Origin: Deferribacteraceae bacterium UBA6793
Lineage (GTDB): Bacteria > Chrysiogenota > Deferribacteres > Deferribacterales > Geovibrionaceae
Assembly: GCA_002452405.1 (NCBI GenBank)
Contig: DKFP01000006.1
Coordinates: 137,560 to 201,559 of the forward strand
Direction of reading: 5' to 3'
DNA length: 64,000 nt
Shown here: piece by piece, positions 59,065 through 64,000 of the stretch
How positions within the stretch are numbered: position 1 is the first letter of the stretch
How the letters are laid out: each line of letters starts with the position of its first letter
Notes under the pieces: model-generated
The model's input: only the letters and a program-made list of their open reading frames with translations
Databases searched by the model: none
What the model was told of the DNA's origin: nothing
Made by a program: the position numbers and the translations under genes

Positions 59065-59288
59065 CAGAAACCCACCGTGTATGATGAGGGGCGATTGGCT
59101 GAGTTGATTGTCGCGATTATGTTTGCCCAATATGTGATCGACTTTCTGATCTCTTCGGCATCGGCACGGGTGTATGACCTGTCGCCTATCTTGTATTCCT
59201 GATTTTGCGCTACAGCGAGAGATGCTTTTTTGTATGCGTCGAGCTGTGCTTTTGCTTCATCAAGTGTAATGCCGTTGTTGATTATCAT
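59064..59288 (-). CDS. Head-tail joining protein W-like
   Basis: The 74 residues fit the lambda gpW/DUF6148 type: DEAKAQLDAYKKASLAVAQNQEYKIGDRSYTRADAEEIRKSITYWANII. It normally sits between the large terminase and portal genes. Here no terminase precedes it; the upstream neighbour is a small HTH gene. The start lies against a hairpin that exposes its SD in the loop. Confidence 0.85.
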   Translation of the reverse strand: MIINNGITLDEAKAQLDAYKKASLAVAQNQEYKIGDRSYTRADAEEIRKSITYWANIIATINSANRPSSYTVGF

Positions 59289-59313
59289 TTCTCTGCCCTC
59301 TTTAAGCAGAGAA
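59289..59313 (-). promoter_or_regulatory. Hairpin enclosing the W ribosome-binding site
   Basis: TTCTCTGC and GCAGAGAA form perfect 8-bp arms whose 9-base loop holds AGAGG, and the W ATG follows with no gap. This should influence entry of ribosomes to the first structural gene. Confidence 0.6.
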
Positions 59314-59340
59314 AATCACACTTTCGCTATTTTACAAAGC

Positions 59341-59401
59341 ACAGGTTGGAAGGATTGGAAGGATTGGAAATTTTAATACAGGTTGGAAATTTTCTTTGAT
59401 A
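59341..59401 (-). repeat. TTCCAAYC iterons in the probable late-operon control region
   Basis: On the minus strand TTCCAACC, TTCCAATCC, TTCCAATCC and TTCCAACC occur within 50 bases. ACAGGTTGGAA appears twice (plus strand 59341-59351 and 59378-59388). The block 59382-59401 matches 60148-60167 in 18 of 20 bases. Both blocks precede phage genes and could bind an activator or repressor. The gap 59289-59476 contains no gene. Confidence 0.5.
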
Positions 59402-59443
59402 TTTTATCAGATTTTCAGGCGATGGGACAGGGGGCTGGTGGGG

Positions 59444-59477
59444 GTGTTTCCCCCGCGTGGCGGGGGAATGATAAAAG
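59444..59477 (+). repeat. Second hairpin resembling a type I-E CRISPR repeat
   Basis: The plus strand reads GTGTTTCCCCCGCGTG then GCGGGGGAATGATAAAAG. The stem TTCCCCCGC/GCGGGGGAA (59448-59468) has 9 bp and a 3-base loop. It resembles GTGTTCCCCGCG..GCGGGGAT..AA but needs several gaps, so the likeness is weaker than at 46706-46734. It may just be a second hairpin after the HTH gene. Confidence 0.35.
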
Positions 59478-59494
59478 CGGGGTCAATGCCCCGC
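59473..59494 (-). terminator. Terminator of the HTH gene
   Basis: GCGGGG and CCCCGC (59494-59489 and 59482-59477 on the minus strand) enclose CATTGA, followed by TTTTATC. The gene's TGA stop lies in the loop. Confidence 0.75.
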
Positions 59495-59728
59495 ATCTTT
59501 GTAAAATTCATCTATAAGTTTATCTGGATCAAAACCTTTCTCCACTATCTTATATCGCAAGATCAACAATCTCTTATCAGATTCGGGCATATCTCTGTTA
59601 TTTTGAGATGTTGTTCTTGAAAAATACATTTCGATCGCTCTCTCGCTTTTGCCGAGAGATAAGGCAATCTCTTTATTTGTAAGCCCAAGAATTTTTTTTA
59701 ACTCTGTTGCTGAAACTTTTATTTCCAT
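59483..59728 (-). CDS. Small helix-turn-helix phage protein
   Basis: The 81 residues have a clear HTH: SATELKKILGLTNKEIALSLGKSERAIEMYFSR (about 6-40). A helical C-terminus follows (DKRLLILRYKIVEKGFDPDKLIDEFY). It could be a regulator of the late operon that starts next or, less likely, a reduced terminase small subunit. It has its own terminator and lies between two other terminator hairpins, so it is an independent unit. Confidence 0.7.
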   Translation of the reverse strand: MEIKVSATELKKILGLTNKEIALSLGKSERAIEMYFSRTTSQNNRDMPESDKRLLILRYKIVEKGFDPDKLIDEFYKDAGH

Positions 59729-59760
59729 TTTTTTACCTGTGTGTTATCCTTTAGAAAAGT

Positions 59761-59784
59761 CAGGGGCGATTGCGGTCGCCCCTG
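59761..59784. terminator. GC-rich inverted repeat upstream of the HTH gene
   Basis: CAGGGGCGA-TTGCGG-TCGCCCCTG is a perfect 9-bp-arm inverted repeat with no T-run. It lies 33 bases before the HTH start, behind the terminator at 59807-59837. Confidence 0.45.
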
Positions 59785-59806
59785 TGAATTGAAACAAGAT
59801 TACTTT

Positions 59807-59837
59807 AAAAAAGGTGGCTTAAACAGCCGCCTTTTTT
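59807..59837 (-). terminator. Bidirectional terminator of the 59836-60057 gene
   Basis: GGTGGC and GCCGCC (one G-T pair) enclose TTAAACA, flanked by A's and T's on both sides, right at the stop codon. Confidence 0.8.
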
Positions 59838-60057
59838 AGTATTCAAGATTCCAGCTTTCGCCGTTTTCATGTTCAACAACATCAAAAGAGCTGGTTGTGA
59901 AAAGAGTATAGCCGTTGCCCATGTTATAAACTGCGTTACCATCTTCTGTTCTTGCAAATACCATTTCTGCATCTGCACCGAAAAGACCCTCTACCATTTC
60001 TTCAATTTCTGCATCTGTGTGTCCGTTTTCTTTTGCGTATTCTCTGTAAGTTGCCAT
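59836..60057 (-). CDS. Small acidic phage protein, unknown
   Basis: The 73 residues are acidic: MATYREYAKENGHTDAEIEEMVEGLFGADAEMVFAR, then NAVYNMGNGYTLFTTSSFDVVEHENGESWNLEY. No family recognised. It has a strong own promoter with an operator in the spacer, a good GGAG site, and its own terminator. A single small gene under tight repressor control in a prophage is a candidate for lysogenic conversion, regulation or defence-inhibition. Confidence 0.65.
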   Translation of the reverse strand: MATYREYAKENGHTDAEIEEMVEGLFGADAEMVFARTEDGNAVYNMGNGYTLFTTSSFDVVEHENGESWNLEY

Positions 60058-60101
60058 TTTCTTTCTCCTTTTTTCTGCGGTGTTCCGCTCTTGATAAAGT
60101 A

Positions 60102-60130
60102 AATATACCGAATATTATTCGGTTTGTCAA
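60102..60130 (-). promoter_or_regulatory. Promoter with a palindromic operator in its spacer
   Basis: Minus strand: TTGACA (60130-60125), exactly 17 bases, TATATT (60107-60102). The spacer contains most of ACCGAATA-A-TATTCGGT (60123-60107), a perfect 8-1-8 palindrome touching the -10 box. A bound phage repressor would block RNA polymerase. It drives the 59836-60057 gene. Confidence 0.8.
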
Positions 60131-60179
60131 GCGGGAAAATTAAAAAAGTTGGAAGTTTTTTTTGATAGCGAAAACTGGG

Positions 60180-60440
60180 TCAGCGCCCCGCTCTGGTTTC
60201 CATGTCTCTTTTCGCTGAGGCATATCCGGTGGGGTCTATCGCGCGCATCATAATTGCCTTATGGCTTATTGCGCACGGTGCCGGAAGTTTGGGCAATGTC
60301 AAACTGCCCGACACTTCGGACAACCCCAGCGAAAAGAGTGCGGGTGCATCTTTTGTTTCCGTTTCCTGAAATGTCACCTCTCCGATACCTTTAAATTCTT
60401 GTCCATCAATGTATAATGTATATTTATCTGTTGCGCCCAT
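60180..60440 (-). CDS. Small phage protein, unknown
   Basis: The ATG at 60440 (MGATDKYTLYIDGQEF) lies 7 bases after GAGG; another ATG is at 60446. About 86 residues: IDGQEFKGIGEVTFQETETKDAPALFSLGLSEVSGSLTLP, then KAIMMRAIDP. It looks like a small beta-rich protein of phage early operons. Function unknown. Confidence 0.55.
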   Translation of the reverse strand: MGATDKYTLYIDGQEFKGIGEVTFQETETKDAPALFSLGLSEVSGSLTLPKLPAPCAISHKAIMMRAIDPTGYASAKRDMETRAGR

Positions 60441-60449
60441 AATCATACC

Positions 60450-60569
60450 TCACACTTTTTTTATACCACGGAAGCCATTCACGGGGTAGCCGTTTTCAAT
60501 GGGGACATAGCCGGAGATATCGCAACCGATGTATCGCCCCGGTGCGAGAGGGCGCGGAACTGTTACCAT
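60450..60569 (-). CDS. Tiny phage ORF (39 residues)
   Basis: An ATG at 60569 opens MVTVPRPLAPGRYIGCDISG, then a Tyr/Asn/Gly-rich segment ending RGIKKV and TGA at 60450. It fits exactly between the 60574-60771 gene and the next gene's start with 4 and 3 bases to spare. It has protein-like composition, but its ribosome-binding site is weak. Function unknown. Confidence 0.45.
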   Translation of the reverse strand: MVTVPRPLAPGRYIGCDISGYVPIENGYPVNGFRGIKKV

Positions 60570-60573
60570 CCAA

Positions 60574-60771
60574 TTATTCAGCATGTTCACCCTCGCCGTT
60601 TACGAAATCGCTTATCTCTTGTAAACGAGCGGAAATGTATAGCAGTTCATCTACAGAAGCCCAATCCGGAGTGGAGTTCGATTTTTTAATCCCTTCTGCA
60701 ATCTTAGTTGTAAGCATTAAAGCCCTTTCTTTAACTTCGTTAAATTCTGCTTCCATTCTTGCGTTACTCAT
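60574..60771 (-). CDS. Small helical phage protein, unknown
   Basis: The ATG at 60771 (MSNARMEAEFNEVKERALML) follows GGAG by 8 bases. The 65 residues are two long helices (EFNEVKERALMLTTKIAEGIKK and SVDELLYISARLQEISDFV) with an acidic end. It could be a small coiled-coil protein. No family recognised. Confidence 0.55.
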   Translation of the reverse strand: MSNARMEAEFNEVKERALMLTTKIAEGIKKSNSTPDWASVDELLYISARLQEISDFVNGEGEHAE

Positions 60772-60803
60772 TGTTGTTTCTCCGTTTTTTATTATATCCG
60801 ACA

Positions 60804-61067
60804 CTAACTCTGGTGCGGCACGGTATCAAGTCCTTTCTGCTCATTTTCTATCTTTTCAACTTCCCATTCGCTCGGTTCCATACCTGCCTTTTCGTCTCCA
60901 TCGGCTTTAACAACGCAGAAAGCAGAGTTCTTTTCATATACACGTCCGAACGTACCAGTGTATTCATAAACGGGTTCATCGGCACTCTTTGCATAGCACC
61001 GGAATATAAAGCGGTCGCCTGCGTTCAGCGTCCGCAGTTCCACGAGTTCAAATTCATATGCTTTCAT
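60804..61067 (-). CDS. Small phage protein, unknown
   Basis: The 87 residues start MKAYEFELVELRTLNAGDRFIFRCYAKSADEPVYEYTG. A compact beta domain with a family-like ELRTLNAGDRF motif is seen in many small phage proteins. Its start overlaps the radical-SAM stop by ATGA, so it is cotranslated with it and may assist it. No function known. Confidence 0.6.
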   Translation of the reverse strand: MKAYEFELVELRTLNAGDRFIFRCYAKSADEPVYEYTGTFGRVYEKNSAFCVVKADGDEKAGMEPSEWEVEKIENEQKGLDTVPHQS

Positions 61068-61966
61068 ATCACATCCCCCCCGATAGCGGGTAGTTTTCGA
61101 GCCGCCCTGTATTCAGACCATGTATACTTGAAAAGAATATGCGGTTGATTTGCCCAGTTTTGCAATTCTCTCATGAGCCGATGCGCCTTGTGCTTTTCAT
61201 ACACCATCACATACGGCAGAACGTTCATAGCTTTCAACGTTTCGATTCTGTATAAGTCCTGTTGCGGAGTCGTGTTATAGTTCGTCAACAGGTACATATT
61301 CACCCTCCGCTTACCTATCGGGAAGCCCGCCTTTTTCAGCGTCTCCAGCCCTTTGCGAACCTGACCCTCAAGTTCAACAAAATCCCATGCAAAACGTAGA
61401 TACGGAGGGTTCAGGCGAGTGAGCAGTTCGGCGTTTTCGTCCGTGATTAAACGGATATCAAGCCACTGATTAAAATCAACTTTAAGCTTGCGATCTATCA
61501 TCTCATGGAGCTTATCCCGCCACAGCGGCGACGCCAGAAAATTGTTATCAAGCAGCCGGACTTCTTTGTGTCTCACAAACTCAGAAAGGGAGCTGTGTTC
61601 TTTGATGCCGCCTTCTTTTGCAGGAACGATACAAAAAGGGCATTTGCGGATGCACCCGCGAGAAGAAAACCCCAACGAATACTGCATATCGTACAAGCTG
61701 TAATCGGGGCATATATGCTCTATCTCGTCGGGCAATACGCTGTAGTTATAGCCTGTGCCGCCGAGAATAGCGTCCTCTGGCAGATACGGACAATCGGGTG
61801 TATTCGCAAATACCTTGCTTGCGTATACCATGTCAAAGGGGTCTATCGCCGCTTCAATGGGAGTATAAATCTCGACTTCATGTCCCTGCTGTTTGTGCCA
61901 TGCCGCCAGCTTTAGCAGTGCCAGATTCGGGAGCTTACTGTCCACGTTTATCAATCCGATCCTCAT
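61064..61966 (-). CDS. Phage-encoded radical-SAM protein
   Basis: The 300 residues start with a Rossmann-like head (MRIGLINVDSKLPNLALLKLAAWHKQQGHEVEIY) like the cobalamin-binding part of B12-radical-SAM enzymes. The [4Fe-4S] motif follows in SSRGCIRKCPFCIVPAKEG (C-x3-C-x2-C, about residue 105). A TIM-barrel region (FNQWLDIRLITDENAELL, RFAWDFVELEGQV) completes it. It is locked between the cytosine methyltransferase gene (ATGA) and a small partner. Nucleotide or DNA modification is a reasonable guess. Confidence 0.82.
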   Translation of the reverse strand: MRIGLINVDSKLPNLALLKLAAWHKQQGHEVEIYTPIEAAIDPFDMVYASKVFANTPDCPYLPEDAILGGTGYNYSVLPDEIEHICPDYSLYDMQYSLGFSSRGCIRKCPFCIVPAKEGGIKEHSSLSEFVRHKEVRLLDNNFLASPLWRDKLHEMIDRKLKVDFNQWLDIRLITDENAELLTRLNPPYLRFAWDFVELEGQVRKGLETLKKAGFPIGKRRVNMYLLTNYNTTPQQDLYRIETLKAMNVLPYVMVYEKHKAHRLMRELQNWANQPHILFKYTWSEYRAARKLPAIGGDVI

Positions 61967-63381
61967 ACTTCACCCCTCATAACGGTCTCGACAAACTCGA
62001 TGCGGCGACCAAGCCACCGGACAACATATGTGTTCATGCTGTTGCCTAAAGCCGCATAACGATGGCTGTCGCATGCGTACTTTGTCCACGTACCGTCCGG
62101 GTTATCGCCGTACATATCGGGGAATCGCTCGAAATGCTTTGTCCTCGGCTTCGATGCCAGCACCTTTTCGGGGATCCTCGTGTATCCGTCGGGAAATCCC
62201 TGCAAGCGCTCACACTCCAGCGGCGTGAGGCGGCGGACAGTGAAACCATGCCGAATATACGTCTGCTGTTTCGCGCCGGCCCCGGAACACAATGTCCCGA
62301 CAGTCTGTCCGTCGCCGCCGATATACCGCACCTCGTCCCGCGTGTTCTGTGCGAACGCCTGCGGTGCATCGCAGATAGCAACTGCGTGCTGATCTTTTCT
62401 AGTGAGAGTGAACATCGTTCCATCCTCACTGTATCCTTTGCCGTTTGGGCCGGCTTTATCAGAGCGGTTTATCATGTTCGCCTGAATCGCTACGACAACA
62501 GGCGTGTAATCTGTCGGTCGTCCGGCGTGGTCACCCGTGAGCGTGTTAACTGTGTTTCCGTCTCCGTTGCCCCGCGCATCGAAACATAAAACATTTTCCT
62601 GTCCGTTGTTGCGTCCGAGAGGAAATGCTGTTTCAACCTGCGTCAGCGGGTCTTGTGTCCCGTGGACTACGAGCGTTTCCGAACCGTCGCCTGATGTTCC
62701 TCCTTTTCTCCGCACTGTTCCGACCCCTTCGCTATACTTTCCAAAGCCTGTTTCAGTAAAACTGGCAGAGAATGATTTCTTTTTTCGGCGCGAGACAAAA
62801 TCCCCTGACATGCCTTTTGGCTCAAATAAAACCGCGGCGGCAGGTCGCCAGTCTCCAAGATATCCGACAACAAAGATTCTTCTGCGGCGCTGTGGTACTC
62901 CGAAAAACTGTGCGTCCAGCACTCGGTATGCGTACCCATACCCGCATTCGCCCAACGTGCTGAGAAAGATCCCGAAATCACGTCCTCCGCCAGACGATAA
63001 CAGGCCGGGGACGTTTTCATAGAGTACCCAGCGAGGTCTTGCGAGGTCAACGATCCGCAGAAACTCAAGAGCGAGGTTGCCCCTAGGATCGCTGATGCCG
63101 TTTCTAAGTCCGGCGAGACTAAAGGATTGACAGGGACTGCCTCCAACAACGAGGTCAGGTCTAACGCGTAATCCATTAATAGTTTCCTCCGTAATTTTAG
63201 TTACGTCGCCGAGGTTCGGCACGGCTGGGTAATGGTGTTGTAAAACTCTGCTCGGATAGTCCAGCCCTTTGCTGTAGTCGTGTTCGGGGTCGTACTGCGC
63301 AAATCCAACGGGTTGCCACCCGAGAATACCCCACGCCACGCTTGCAGCTTCGATACCGGAAAAGAGTGATAAATAATTCAT
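61963..63381 (-). CDS. Phage DNA (cytosine-5) methyltransferase
   Basis: The ATG at 63381 (MNYLSLFSGIEAASVAW) has GGAG 6-7 bases upstream. The 472 residues hold motif I (SLFSGIEAAS), the catalytic PC motif (VVGGSPCQSFSLAG), the ENVPGLLSS motif, the QRRRRIFVVGYL motif and a target-recognition stretch with many Gly/Asn. The last motif lies in RRLTPLECERLQGFPDGYT. No restriction enzyme is adjacent, so it probably protects phage DNA or is self-guarding. Confidence 0.93.
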   Translation of the reverse strand: MNYLSLFSGIEAASVAWGILGWQPVGFAQYDPEHDYSKGLDYPSRVLQHHYPAVPNLGDVTKITEETINGLRVRPDLVVGGSPCQSFSLAGLRNGISDPRGNLALEFLRIVDLARPRWVLYENVPGLLSSGGGRDFGIFLSTLGECGYGYAYRVLDAQFFGVPQRRRRIFVVGYLGDWRPAAAVLFEPKGMSGDFVSRRKKKSFSASFTETGFGKYSEGVGTVRRKGGTSGDGSETLVVHGTQDPLTQVETAFPLGRNNGQENVLCFDARGNGDGNTVNTLTGDHAGRPTDYTPVVVAIQANMINRSDKAGPNGKGYSEDGTMFTLTRKDQHAVAICDAPQAFAQNTRDEVRYIGGDGQTVGTLCSGAGAKQQTYIRHGFTVRRLTPLECERLQGFPDGYTRIPEKVLASKPRTKHFERFPDMYGDNPDGTWTKYACDSHRYAALGNSMNTYVVRWLGRRIEFVETVMRGEV

Positions 63382-63452
63382 ATTATTCTCCATAACCCTT
63401 TCAGCGCCGCACCCGTGAGATGCGGTACAGAGAGGGTTAACTCTCTGTTTTA

Positions 63453-63848
63453 TCAAAACGGAATGTCGTCTTCGTCAACTGGCGCATCGTGCGCAGAATC
63501 GAACGCATCGTTCGCGGATTTGCCGCTCTTGTCTTTCCTGCTGACGAACTGTATGTTCTCAGCAACCACCTCATGTTTTGAGCGTTTCTGTCCGTCGGCT
63601 TCCCATGTGCTGTAGTTGAGTCTGCCTTCGATAAGCAGCGGCATACCTTTTGTTATGTACTCGCCGCACATCTCGGCGGTCTTACCGAAAGTAGCGATGT
63701 CGATGAAACAGGTCTCTTCCCTGTCCTTTGTTTTCCTTGTAACTGCCAGTCCGAACTTTGCCACAGGCAGGTCGCGGCCAGGGATGAACCGAACTTCGGG
63801 GTTGCGTGTCACGTTGCCGAGCAGCATTACTTTATTGAGGAAACCCAT
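63453..63848 (-). CDS. ssb: Single-stranded DNA-binding protein
   Basis: The 131 residues form one OB fold: NKVMLLGNVTRNPEVRFIPG, VAKFGLAVTRKTKDREE, FIDIATFGKTAEMCGEYITKGMPLLIEGRLNYSTWEADGQKRS. The tail ends DEDDIPF, the tip that recruits replication partners. Its start shares a base with the upstream gene's stop (TAATG). It belongs to the phage's early replication genes. Confidence 0.93.
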   Translation of the reverse strand: MGFLNKVMLLGNVTRNPEVRFIPGRDLPVAKFGLAVTRKTKDREETCFIDIATFGKTAEMCGEYITKGMPLLIEGRLNYSTWEADGQKRSKHEVVAENIQFVSRKDKSGKSANDAFDSAHDAPVDEDDIPF

Positions 63849-64000
63849 TACTGCACCGCCAGCGGTTCATAACGGGTGCCGAGCATACCAGCGAGATAGT
63901 GGAGTTTTTTGTCTATAGTTGTCTTAATGTCTGTATCGGTGGCATCTTTGTTAAATCTCTGCCCGTATTCCATGAGTTTTGAGTGCAGGTATCTAAGCGC
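63848..64000 (-). CDS. C-terminal end of a phage protein, partial
   Basis: The frame is open from the right edge to TAA at 63848-63850: 50 residues, including LRYLHSKLMEYGQRFNKDAT and KLHYLAGMLGTRYEPLAVQ. It overlaps ssb by one base and so belongs to the same early operon. The start lies outside. Such small helical proteins next to ssb are common; no family recognised. Confidence 0.6.
   Translation of the reverse strand, partial: ALRYLHSKLMEYGQRFNKDATDTDIKTTIDKKLHYLAGMLGTRYEPLAVQ

Noticed and set aside
59444..59477. CRISPR array
   Set aside because: Only a single repeat-like hairpin occurs here and one more at 46706; there are no regularly spaced repeats, no spacers and no cas genes.

Overview
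The window looks like a chromosome segment of a motile Gram-negative, anaerobic or respiratory bacterium. It has ExbB/ExbD/TonB, SurE, ElbB, a SPOR protein, LPS/capsule-type glycosyltransferases, an acetate permease, a flagellar rod-like protein and sigma-54-like promoters. Gene content and protein flavour suggest a Deferribacterota-type organism, but that is inference; there is no rRNA or marker gene here to prove it.

Bases 1-37,700 are chromosomal. The left edge (1-3,750) is accessory: the tail of a GT9 glycosyltransferase, a periplasmic rhodanese, a P-loop NTPase, a RelE/ParE toxin with a ParD-like antitoxin flanked by short direct repeats, and an Xre/RES toxin-antitoxin pair. Next come metE under a cobalamin riboswitch, a double-rhodanese gene divergent from a TetR regulator with a long palindromic operator between them, and several small unknown genes. 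A cNMP/CBS/DUF294 protein is divergent from yjcH-actP (acetate uptake). A biotin island follows (bioC, a BioH-like esterase and bioF against bioA-bioD, with overlapping divergent promoters), bracketed by two inverted copies of an about 85-bp repeat. Then come a surE/lipoprotein/TPR/exbB/exbD/tonB/midA operon, elbB, a SPOR plus glycoside-hydrolase operon, a Cys-rich PAS histidine kinase, a CoA-binding protein, a PhnD-like protein, an SH3-repeat protein, csoR with its operator and a P1B metal ATPase, and tRNA-Leu(CAG).

From just after tRNA-Leu to the right edge, every gene is on the minus strand and belongs to one prophage that continues beyond the window. Read in its own direction (right to left), it starts with ssb, a C5 cytosine methyltransferase, a radical-SAM protein and small early genes. 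It then has a lambda-like head module (W, portal, S49 protease with nested scaffold, decoration protein, major capsid) and a possible lysis cassette. A P2-like contractile tail follows (Z, sheath, tube, E/E' with a T_TTT_TTG slippery site, tape measure, X, D, V, U, W, J, I, fibre, fibre assembly). A dam-type adenine methylase interrupted by one amber codon lies next to the tRNA. No terminase is seen upstream of W and portal.

The most interesting place is 45,782-46,740, inside the tail operon between X and D. It holds a Bro-N antirepressor with its own promoter and a structured leader. Short leader segments are complementary to the antirepressor ribosome-binding region, the hallmark of the P1/P7 C4 antisense-RNA switch. 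Directly upstream of that promoter is a lone 29-nt sequence that strongly resembles a type I-E CRISPR repeat, a candidate solitary repeat unit (RNA anti-CRISPR). A second, weaker look-alike hairpin lies at 59,444-59,477.
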